Positions 1 to 5,747 of a stretch of 6,209 bases of DNA are shown piece after piece. The position numbers and the translations under genes are program-made. The notes under the pieces were generated by a model. It was not told the origin of the DNA and ran no database searches. It saw only the letters and a list, made by a program, of their open reading frames with translations. The DNA is from Labilibaculum sp. GTDB taxonomy: Bacteria > Bacteroidota > Bacteroidia > Bacteroidales > Marinifilaceae. The stretch covers positions 1 to 6,209 of the forward strand of contig JADGFH010000373.1 of assembly GCA_016743925.1 (NCBI GenBank). The letters are read 5' to 3'. Numbering within the stretch: the first letter of the stretch is position 1; every line of letters starts with the position of its first letter.

Positions 1-314
1 ACGATAAAGTCCCAACTAGCCGAATTGCTGTAAAAGGCAGCATTTATGATATCGATACCAAGGAGGCTATTCTTAACTGTTGGATAGAAATTCCTGAAGC
101 CAATATCTCCTACCGACCGAATAGTAAGTACGGTAAATTCATATTAAAGAATCTGGAACCTGGTACTTATACCCTTCTTATCAAACAGGAGAATTACATC
201 AGTAAAACCATTCAGTTCTCTCATGCCTAGGGATTTACCACCAAGTTGGTGATAGAACTTGAAATGACTGAGATTGCTAAAAAGCAGCATGAGCCAGAGT
301 TGGTAGAAATTTAA
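1..314 (+). pseudogene. C-terminal end of a carboxypeptidase-regulatory-like (beta-sandwich) domain protein, interrupted by an in-frame TAG
   Basis: The frame beginning at base 3 is open from the window edge and reads VKGSIYDIDTKEAIL, then FILKNLEPGTYTLLIKQENY. This is the pattern of a CarboxypepD_reg-like beta-sandwich: a V-x-G-x-I/V opening strand, a K/E-A turn, and the L-x-P-G-x-Y-x-L hairpin. Such domains are common in Bacteroidota surface and outer-membrane proteins, so an envelope role is likely but not shown. A TAG stop at 228-230 falls inside the last strands. The same frame then continues as GFTTKLVIELEMTEIAKKQ and ends at TAA 312-314. The post-stop part supplies the expected final strand (TKLVIELEM) and a charged tail, so I read this as one gene with a nonsense mutation, or a sequencing error, rather than a natural end at 230. 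The 5' part lies outside the window. It converges on the minus-strand genes and is followed 8 nt later by a strong hairpin. Confidence 0.6.
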
Positions 315-322
315 GATGAAAC

Positions 323-354
323 AAGCCCTCCAACCTAATAAGGTTGGAGGGCTT
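323..354 (+). terminator. Perfect 14-bp stem-loop, probable terminator of the left-edge gene
   Basis: AAGCCCTCCAACCT, a four-base loop AATA, then its exact reverse complement AGGTTGGAGGGCTT. The hairpin starts 8 nt after the TAA of the + strand gene, the usual place for an intrinsic terminator. No run of T follows on either strand, so it is not a canonical rho-independent site, but the long GC-containing stem in AT-rich surroundings makes transcription termination or mRNA 3'-end protection the best reading. Because it sits between convergent genes it could act in both directions. Confidence 0.65.
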
Positions 355-491
355 ACCCAACTAACAAAAAACTGAACAGGCTGATTCAATATTTTATATA
401 CAGATTCAGCTAGATCGCAACAATACGCAATTTCATTTCACCATATTCTTCAGTCATTTTCAAAAATATAGCTTTTGGTGTTTATATTTTG

Positions 492-515
492 AGTAAGCCA
501 TTTAATTGGCTTACT
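492..515 (-). terminator. 9-bp stem-loop downstream of the serine hydrolase gene, possible terminator
   Basis: AGTAAGCCA, six-base loop TTTAAT, then TGGCTTACT, a perfect inverted repeat. It lies about 40 nt beyond the minus-strand stop at 554. On the minus strand only CAAAATATAAA follows; on the + strand a T-rich tail (GTTTCTTTATTT) follows. It may therefore end transcription from either direction in this convergent intergenic region. The rest of 355-553 shows only a weak imperfect repeat (CTGATTC at 381-387 against GATTCAG at 403-409) and no gene. Confidence 0.45.
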
Positions 516-553
516 AGTGTTTCTTTATTTAACTATCTAAATTAAACTGCTCG

Positions 554-1604
554 TCAACTTCCTTGAGATTTGACTTTAGTTGTGCATTTGTTTTTTATCA
601 ATTTCATTATTTCTGTATGAACATTAAATATTTTTCTAAAATCAGGGAAAACTCTTGCTGTATTTTCTAATACAATAACATTCATATTCCTTTGAGGATA
701 AAAATAACAAGCTGAAACGAATCCAGGAGCATAGCCTAAAGCTCCAATCTGTATATTTTCTTCTCCTTTCTTGAATAGTAAACCATATCCATACTCAACA
801 GCTTCAAAAATTGGATGGATTCTCGTTGCATATCCTGTTTTCATTAATTCTAAAGTTTCTTTTTTAACAAGTTGTCCGGTGTACAATAATTGATTCCATT
901 TATTTAAATCTTTAACATTTGATATAAATGAACCAGCAGCGACATTATTATCCAAACTGTGTGTTGTAAATTTAAATTTCTTGTTCTCAATTTCCATATA
1001 TCCTTTTACAAGGTTCTTGTAGTTTTTGTTTTCAGGATGAAATGTCTCGTTCAAACCATATTGGCTAAAAAATTCAGTTGATAATTCATTGAATGTTTTA
1101 TTCGTTACTTGTTCAAGAATCTGTGCAAGTAGTTCGTAGCCTAATTGAGAATAATGGAATTGCAACCCTTGTTCAAATTCTAATGGTTTATCTAAATGTA
1201 CAATTCCATGTGTATGCGTCAATAAATGATGAATAGTCACTTCGTTTGCCCAAGGTTGCTGAATTTGCACCAAATATTTATTAATTCTTTCGTTGAGTTG
1301 AATATTCCCTTTTTCATATTCTCTCAATAATAAAACAGCTGTTATTTGCTTACTAATTGAGCCAATAACAAATTGGTCATTAGGCTTAATAAGAGTTTTA
1401 TTCTCAATAATTAGAAAAACCAACAGCTTTACAATATACTGTGTTTGTATCTTTTGATATAAAAACAACGCCATTGAAATCACATTTGTTTGCAATCGAA
1501 TCAATCTTTGATACTAAACCAGTACATTTCTCTTTTTTACTCTGTCCATGTATCTGGCAAAAAGTATAAAAGATTAATGTTAAAATTAGAATACTACATT
1601 TCAT
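554..1604 (-). pseudogene. Secreted class-C beta-lactamase-like serine hydrolase, broken by a one-base frameshift
   Basis: Two overlapping minus-strand frames make one protein. The first (start 1604, stop TGA at 1404-1406) gives a signal peptide (MKCSILILTLIFYTFCQIHG, cleavage near Gly/Gln 20-21) and the opening NGVVFISKD...AVGFSNY. The second continues ENKTLIKPNDQFVIGSISK to the stop at 554. Dropping one base at 1406-1407 (TATTGAG to TATGAG) gives a 349-residue product, a normal length for the beta-lactamase-related serine hydrolase (PF00144) family. Numbered on the repaired protein, the S-x-x-K catalytic motif SISK is at 82-85, LLTHTHG at about 127-133, the Tyr motif is Y-S-Q at 151-153 (usually Y-x-N), and VAAGSFISNVKDLNKW is near 221. 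The third motif, usually H-x-G before PGF, reads GALGYAPGF (near 287), so the His is replaced by Ala. Substrate is unknown; peptidase, esterase or an inactive relative are all possible. As written, the frameshift separates the signal peptide from the active site. The start at 1604 fits the signal peptide; no Shine-Dalgarno is present. Confidence 0.8.
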
Positions 1605-1980
1605 TTATTGTATCTCGCTTTAAATGCCACACAATTTATAAGTGTATTTATTTATCCAAATAGGACAGTGATGAACACTTATTATATTTAGGATGTGAAT
1701 CTACAAAACAATAATTAGTTAACAAAATATTTAACAGAGAAGAAATGCAAAAATGCTTATGCCGATTATTCATCTGCAGGAGTCATATTTGCGCTTCGCT
1801 TCTAATGTCTTATAAATTACATTTCGGTATTGAGGAGTTAGCAATTAAGCTACATAATATGGAAGAAGCCCTCAAGGGGATTAAAATTGTTTTGAGGATG
1901 TTATTTTAAAATAATTTCTAAAATTTATTAGATGTACAACTAGAGCAACTTTAGCTTTATTGTACTTGAATCTATCCATA
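1605..1980. other. 376-bp spacer with no convincing gene
   Basis: A weak + strand frame (1745-1909, 54 codons, starting MQKCLCRL and ending GIKIVLRMLF) has no recognisable domain and no start context. Its helix-like second half could be a remnant of a lost gene, but I cannot name a family. The palindrome TTATTTTAAAATAA at 1901-1914 is probably chance in AT-rich DNA. On the minus strand, about 60 to 25 nt upstream of the hydrolase start, TATTTG and TAAATTGT are spaced roughly like the Bacteroidota -33/-7 elements (TTTG; TAnnTTTG). The match is too poor to call a promoter. A GTGTGGC box lies at 1626-1632, 21 nt before the hydrolase start. Confidence 0.4.
1934..1965 (-). terminator. Imperfect stem-loop downstream of the membrane protein gene, possible terminator
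   Basis: On the minus strand GTACAA pairs with TTGTAC. Inside, CTA-a-AG pairs with CT-c-TAG around the loop TTG, and the bases TAAAG are bulged on one side. It begins 16 nt after the stop codon at 1981. Only an A/T-rich stretch (ATCTAATAAATTTT) follows, so termination is plausible but weakly supported. The one-sided bulge also fits a folded recombination-site-like structure. Confidence 0.3.
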
Positions 1981-2472
1981 CTATGCTCCAAACAATCCTT
2001 TAAAATAAAGCATTACTAGTGAAATTATTATTCCGACTACAATAGCATATATATTCAGAAGGACAGTCTGTTTTATAGTCGTACTTCTGTAGATGCTTCT
2101 AACGATCTTCAGATTTATTAAGGTATAAAATAGAATTACAGGTATGATTCGAAGCCATACTGATTCGAAATTAAAGTATGGAGTAAATGCAGGAATAATA
2201 CTGTAAGTAAGTATCATTGAAGGCAGCAGTAACATTAAAACAAAACCTATTCTTTTTCTTATAAATAGTCCAATTATTCCAATTAATAATATGATTGGTT
2301 CAAATAGTAAATTGCGCCTCAGAATTAAAATTGGATCTTCACGGAATATTTTTATTGAATAAAAAGTGTTGATGTAGTCGGCTTGTTGTATACAAGCCAC
2401 GATTAATTTTATCGAAAACAGAATTAAAATTATAGCTCTTAAATTATTTCCAATTGTATTATCCTTCTGCAT
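1981..2472 (-). CDS. Five-helix integral membrane protein of unknown function
   Basis: The 163-residue protein is strongly hydrophobic, with five likely membrane segments: about 11-28 (LRAIILILFSIKLIVACI), 54-71, 75-96, 105-122 and 136-157. Basic residues flank several helices (RR at 52-53, RKR at 72-74, KIVRSIYR at 122-129), which places those loops on the cytoplasmic side. I see no catalytic or transport motif and do not recognise the family. The segment between helices 1 and 2 (about 29-53) is the longest loop and contains IFREDPILILRR. The ATG at 2472 is the only good start: it precedes a short polar N-terminus and then helix 1. It is a single gene, with 153 bp to the gene upstream and 376 bp to the one downstream, so it is probably transcribed alone. 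A GTTGGCAC box lies 19 nt before the start. That it is a real gene is fairly sure; its role is not known. Confidence 0.75.
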   Translation of the reverse strand: MQKDNTIGNNLRAIILILFSIKLIVACIQQADYINTFYSIKIFREDPILILRRNLLFEPIILLIGIIGLFIRKRIGFVLMLLLPSMILTYSIIPAFTPYFNFESVWLRIIPVILFYTLINLKIVRSIYRSTTIKQTVLLNIYAIVVGIIISLVMLYFKGLFGA

Positions 2473-2490
2473 ACTGAAATTTCTGTATTA

Positions 2491-2541
2491 GTGCCAACGG
2501 TAATTAATAGGTATTAGCCAAGTATTCCCGTCAACTAGCAC
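2491..2541 (-). repeat. Imperfect inverted repeat in the spacer before the membrane protein gene
   Basis: On the minus strand GTGC, six extra bases (TAGTTG), ACGG, a central AT-rich section, CCGT, two extra bases (TG), then GCAC. The outer and inner arms pair and leave an asymmetric bulge. The right arm ends in GTTGGCAC, 19 nt upstream of the start at 2472. The bulged, non-identical arms look more like a structured recombination site or a 5'-leader hairpin than a terminator. The same arm holds CCCGTCAACT (2527-2536), which recurs with one change as CTCGTCAACT at 550-559. Confidence 0.35.
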
Positions 2542-2625
2542 ATCTTATCGTTAATATTTTGAGTGAAAAAATAAAAGTTTAGCTAAGCTACAAGTACTAG
2601 GTTTATTATTCTTTAGCTACGTTTT

Positions 2626-3399
2626 TTACTTTAATAATTTGCCCATTACTTTATCATATCTTGTATCCATACAAACACTAATGTCTGTTGTCATAAATTT
2701 CCCATTATAAAATAGACTAAAAATGGTTGCAGGACTTGGAGCAGCTTGAGCTTGTTCCATTGTTTCTAATTTAATCACTTGCAACGGCAGTTTTCTGTTT
2801 TCAGCAGTTTCAATAAGAGAGTTTTTTGCGTGAAATTCTGCAAAAGGGCAACGGTTAGAATAATAAACTACAATTCCATTTTTCCCTTGACATTCTCCAC
2901 TTTTCACAGAAGCATTAAATGCTGGTAATTCAGCTTTTTGATTTATTTTCTTCACCAACAAACTAAATCCACTTGAAATTCTTTCAACTTCTTCAAATCC
3001 TTGTTTTAGAAACCATTTCGTGTCACTCATAAAATGAAATTTCTTAGTCCCAACTACTGTTACTAAACCATCTTTCCCTTGATTTTCAGCATCTTCAAGG
3101 GCTGTTTTTAGTAGTTCTTTTCCATATCCATTCTTCTTGTATTTACCTGATACCCAAAAGCAATTAATATTCAAATAATTCGGAGCCGTAATTGGAACCC
3201 AAGCATTTTCTGTAGGGCCATATTCAATGAATACTTTTGCTCTTTCGTTGATTCGCTTAAAGACATATCCGTTATTAAATTCCTTAGTCAACCAATCTTT
3301 TTTAGCTTGATAACTATCAGAACATTTCTTATCGGATATCGCACAACAAATGTGTTCCGATGCTATATTTTCTGAATTTAAGTTGATGAACTGTTCCAT
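2626..3399 (-). CDS. yoaP: YoaP-type GNAT acetyltransferase with C-terminal thioredoxin-like domain
   Basis: The 257-residue protein closely follows the layout of Bacillus subtilis YoaP as I recall it. The N-terminal signature NLNSENIASEHICCAISDKKC (Cys18, Cys19, Cys26) leads into a GNAT fold. The acetyl-CoA loop is KYKKNGYGKELL (86-97, in place of the usual Q/R-x-x-G-x-G/A), followed by helix LKTALEDAENQG and the strand GLVTVVGTKKFHFMSD (111-126). A linker at about 152-172 joins it to the YoaP-specific C-terminal domain. There GIVVYYSNRCPFAEFH (175-190) resembles a thioredoxin-fold beta-alpha unit with a single Cys184 in place of CxxC, and PSPATIFSLFYNGKF (221-235) resembles the cis-proline region and following strand. 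The family presumably transfers an acetyl group, but the acceptor is not known. The protein should be cytoplasmic. The length is full and the frame intact. The ATG at 3399 gives the expected MEQFINLNSENI start. It stands alone, with 165 bp upstream and 153 bp downstream, so it is probably its own transcription unit. Confidence 0.88.
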   Translation of the reverse strand: MEQFINLNSENIASEHICCAISDKKCSDSYQAKKDWLTKEFNNGYVFKRINERAKVFIEYGPTENAWVPITAPNYLNINCFWVSGKYKKNGYGKELLKTALEDAENQGKDGLVTVVGTKKFHFMSDTKWFLKQGFEEVERISSGFSLLVKKINQKAELPAFNASVKSGECQGKNGIVVYYSNRCPFAEFHAKNSLIETAENRKLPLQVIKLETMEQAQAAPSPATIFSLFYNGKFMTTDISVCMDTRYDKVMGKLLK

Positions 3400-3420
3400 T
3401 ATGTCGTTTTTCTTAATTGA

Positions 3421-3443
3421 AGCCTAACTTCGAAATTAAGGCT
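3421..3443 (-). repeat. Near-palindrome in the yoaP leader containing GTTAGGC
   Basis: AGCCT and AGGCT arms flank a TTCGAA-centred interior. The pairing between arms is imperfect, with A/A, C/T and C/A mismatches. On the coding strand the downstream arm is GTTAGGCT, with GTTAGGC at 3422-3428, 23 nt before the start at 3399. A second related box, GTGTTAGCC, lies at 3458-3466. No T-run follows, so a terminator or attenuator is less likely than a leader hairpin or a recombination-like site. Confidence 0.35.
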
Positions 3444-3564
3444 ATGGCGCTTCTACTGGCTAACACTTTATATATCGGCATTAAAACTCAATATTTTCGG
3501 GACTATAAATTATATTACAGTACTACTATTTTATTCGGGTTCAACAATTCGTTTGACTTATGAT

Positions 3565-3900
3565 TTACAAATAGTCCTCACGTACAGGCGTAAATACGTC
3601 AATAACCTCACCAGAATTAATAATTTCGACGGTATGTTCCACATTCATCGGTATAGAGTAAGAGTCCCCAGCAGAAAGGATATACTCTTTTTTATCAATT
3701 ATTAATTTATACTTTCCTGAAAGCACATATCCATTTTGCTCATTCGGATGTCTATGTAACGGAATTAGATCTGTTTGTTTGTATAGCATTTTGGTCACCA
3801 TTGACTTCTCACCTATTGCCAAAACTTCAAAATCAACTCCCAAAAATTGCTTCTTTATTGATTCGTCTTTATGCACAACAATTTTTCTTTGATCTGACAT
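3565..3900 (-). CDS. Small single-domain cupin
   Basis: The 111-residue protein is one cupin barrel. Counting from the ATG at 3900, motif 1 is PLHRHPNEQNGYVLSG, with likely metal ligands His49, His51 and possibly Glu54, closing at Gly62. Motif 2 is AGDSYSIPMNVEHTVEIIN, with Gly78, Pro84 and His89. Stand-alone Cupin_2 proteins of this size bind a metal or small ligand, and several are sugar or organic-acid enzymes or sensors; the ligand here cannot be read from sequence. A TTG six bases upstream (3906) would extend the frame by two residues, but the ATG giving MSDQRKIVV is the better start. It lies 20 bp behind the stop of the glycoside-hydrolase-like lipoprotein gene, so the two are almost certainly co-transcribed. 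No signal peptide is present, so it should act in the cytoplasm, unlike its exported partner. A link to metabolism of the sugar released by that enzyme is inference. Confidence 0.85.
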   Translation of the reverse strand: MSDQRKIVVHKDESIKKQFLGVDFEVLAIGEKSMVTKMLYKQTDLIPLHRHPNEQNGYVLSGKYKLIIDKKEYILSAGDSYSIPMNVEHTVEIINSGEVIDVFTPVREDYL

Positions 3901-3920
3901 TATCAATTTGGTTTTTTATT

Positions 3921-5564
3921 TTAATTAGAGGAAATTTTAATAAGCATTCCCGGAACTGAAATATCATTTATTCCATTTTCCATGCTTCCAATTTCATCTA
4001 TTAAATTACCTGGGATTTTTATGCTGTTTTCCTGAATAGTTACCGTCTTAGTTATATTAATTGCTTCTTTCGATAATAAATCTTGTGCATATATTACTAT
4101 ACCCTGTGGCAATTTTTGCTCAAACTCTATCGTCAAGGATTTATAATGTCCAAATACACCAATGGACTTATTCATTTCAGCTCCTTTTAAGCTCACTTCT
4201 GCTTTCGGATGAATCCAACTTTTATTCGGCATAACACGACCTTCAGTTGCAATTGCGATTGCCCCGTTCGGAAATTTTGAAGCCATTACATAAGGTGCTA
4301 ATTCCTGGAACTTCACTTCTGGTAGAGCTATATTTCTAGCCATAATAGCGGGAGCACTTTGTCGTACCATTTTCCCATAAGTAGCCTTTAACCAAGTGTC
4401 ACTTTCTTCAAAAACGATGCTATCAATAAGATTGTGTTGCGATGCAAGATAACTTCCTTCGCCTGCTGGCATTGGTGGAGCTAATCGTTGCCACAAAACA
4501 AACCGATCCATTTCGTTTAATCGTTTATCTACATGGCGATCTCCTGCAATTTGAAAATGTAAATCTTTTCCTTTGTACTTTCTGGGTGTATTCATGGGGT
4601 GACGTTTTACTGCCACAAGTAAACCTAATGCTGCTGCTATATTACAATCATCCTGAATATTCAAGAACGCTTTGTATTCGCTATGTCCGGCAGTTTGCTC
4701 TAATATATCGTGTATGCGTTGCATGGTTGTGGTGCTCACTAATAATGGTGCAGCATCGTAAGTTCTAAAAACATCCGTATTTTTAATTACATCTAACGAG
4801 CGCTCAACTTTTACTGTAGCCGAATTTAACGAAGCCGTCAGTTTTTGAGAAACTGCTTCCTCCTTATTATAGATTGATGGATATAAAGTTAAGCCTGGGA
4901 TATCCCATTTCGGGTTTATCGGCCCGGCTCCAGTAATGTGCTCTAATGTTAGTTCTGGATATATCTCATTCTTAATTTTCGATGCATAATAATGTTTTAT
5001 ATCCCCACCATCGATTTTCCAATACTCAACTCCTGCGTATTTGCTCCACCCAACAAATTTCCGCATTTCGTCTTCCGACGGATTTCCCCGAACCCATAAT
5101 CCAAGTCCTTTCCATCCTAAAGCTTTAATGTCAATATTCATTTGCTTTATTTTTTCCTCGGGTTTTAAATTCGCATACCTCGGAAAATCCAGTGTATCCA
5201 TTTCTAAAGTGAAAAAGGTATTCTCCTTAATCCGTTTATCTTGCCAGCCATGGTCTATAACAAAGTAATAATCGCCTCTGGTTTTTGGGAGCATAATTTT
5301 AGCCATGCCATGTTCTCCAAAAATAGTTTCTTCGGTCATTTGTTCTCTGGCAGCTTGGTTGGTGTAAACCGTTCCTGCATCGGCATTTGTTACTTCTTGT
5401 CCCTTTAAGATAAGGTAGTTTTGCCAATACCATGTACACCAATAATTTGGCGCGGAACTAACTTCACTAGGAACTAAATTTATATTTTCATTTGTTGTAG
5501 TGCATGCAAATAACATAAACACTGAAAGAATAAGGGTAACTGTTTTTATCATTTTATGATCCAT
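3921..5564 (-). CDS. Lipoprotein, putative clan-D-like (GH27/GH36 type) glycoside hydrolase
   Basis: The 547-residue protein starts with a lipoprotein signal (IKTVTLILSVFMLFAC, lipobox LFAC with Cys21), so it should be anchored to the envelope. The middle has landmarks of alpha-galactosidase-like TIM barrels: FVIDHGWQDKR (101-111) resembles the VxDDGWQ substrate loop; GLGLWVRGNP (153-162) resembles the KxGLW strand; VEYWKIDGGD (179-188) resembles the strand ending in the nucleophile K-x-D, so Asp185 is the candidate nucleophile. VFRTYDAAP (265-273), with Asp270, is a candidate for the R-x-x-D acid/base segment. Residues from about 425 to the end are beta-rich and look like the usual C-terminal sandwich. 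The second Asp of DDGW is His105 here, so substrate choice may differ from true alpha-galactosidases. The specific family and sugar are inferred from motifs only. The start at 5564 is preceded by an A-rich stretch; Met5 (5552) would also give a working signal peptide. It is first gene of an operon with the cupin, and 183 bp from the gene upstream, with GTTAGGCAC 11 nt before the start. Confidence 0.75.
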   Translation of the reverse strand: MDHKMIKTVTLILSVFMLFACTTTNENINLVPSEVSSAPNYWCTWYWQNYLILKGQEVTNADAGTVYTNQAAREQMTEETIFGEHGMAKIMLPKTRGDYYFVIDHGWQDKRIKENTFFTLEMDTLDFPRYANLKPEEKIKQMNIDIKALGWKGLGLWVRGNPSEDEMRKFVGWSKYAGVEYWKIDGGDIKHYYASKIKNEIYPELTLEHITGAGPINPKWDIPGLTLYPSIYNKEEAVSQKLTASLNSATVKVERSLDVIKNTDVFRTYDAAPLLVSTTTMQRIHDILEQTAGHSEYKAFLNIQDDCNIAAALGLLVAVKRHPMNTPRKYKGKDLHFQIAGDRHVDKRLNEMDRFVLWQRLAPPMPAGEGSYLASQHNLIDSIVFEESDTWLKATYGKMVRQSAPAIMARNIALPEVKFQELAPYVMASKFPNGAIAIATEGRVMPNKSWIHPKAEVSLKGAEMNKSIGVFGHYKSLTIEFEQKLPQGIVIYAQDLLSKEAINITKTVTIQENSIKIPGNLIDEIGSMENGINDISVPGMLIKISSN

Positions 5565-5574
5565 TTTTTAGTTT

Positions 5575-5583
5575 GTGCCTAAC
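5575..5583 (-). repeat. GTTAGGCAC box just upstream of the lipoprotein gene
   Basis: On the coding strand the box reads GTTAGGCAC and ends 10 nt before the ATG at 5564. GTTAGGC matches the integron core-site consensus GTTRRRY exactly and is the same as the box before yoaP. At the far end of this spacer, GCC-AT-TAAC (5724-5732, coding strand) is its complement with a two-base bulge, so the two could pair across about 158 bp. This is pattern matching; a 7-base box alone is weak evidence. Confidence 0.3.
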
Positions 5584-5702
5584 TATCTTGCTAGTTTTCG
5601 TAAGCTCGCCATAGCTATTGGGATTAAAGAATAATCTTATCAATATGCCAAGTAAGCAAGCCGAGTAAATTTACTTAATAAACTATCAAATGTCCCATCA
5701 AT

Positions 5703-5732
5703 GCCCATAACAATTTAACTTTTGTTAATGGC
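5703..5732. terminator. Imperfect hairpin with a T-run on the + strand, downstream of the SnoaL-like gene
   Basis: GCCCATAAC (5703-5711) and GTTAATGGC (5724-5732) pair except for a three-base internal mismatch, and TTAAC-TTTT-GTTAA can form a smaller inner stem. The + strand continues with TTTTTAATT, a terminator-like tail, yet the gene it follows is on the minus strand, with its stop at 5748. It may work as a bidirectional terminator, or be one arm of a longer inverted repeat whose partner is the GTTAGGC box at 5575-5583. Confidence 0.3.
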
Positions 5733-5747
5733 TTTTTAATTAAATTA

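Noticed and set aside
144..389. 81-residue minus-strand open frame
   Set aside because: It is antisense to the carboxypeptidase-regulatory-like frame and the 323-354 hairpin, has no domain signature, and the + strand frame gives clear family motifs.
554..1604. Programmed frameshifting to make the serine hydrolase
   Set aside because: There is no slippery heptamer with a downstream pseudoknot evident at 1403-1410, and the family does not need frameshifting; mutation or error is simpler.
1745..1909. 54-codon + strand open frame in the large spacer
   Set aside because: Too short, no start signal and no recognisable family; kept only as a note in the spacer entry.
1901..1914. Palindrome TTATTTTAAAATAA as an operator
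   Set aside because: Made only of A and T in AT-rich DNA, not placed at a promoter, and easily explained by chance.
3901..3906. TTG start for the cupin, two codons upstream
   Set aside because: The ATG at 3900 is in the same frame and is the more usual start; the extra two residues add nothing to the fold.
4442..4768. 108-residue + strand open frame inside the lipoprotein gene
   Set aside because: It is the antisense shadow of a well-supported coding region, with no recognisable domain.
5041..5268. 75-residue + strand open frame
   Set aside because: Antisense to the conserved middle of the glycoside-hydrolase-like gene; no independent evidence.
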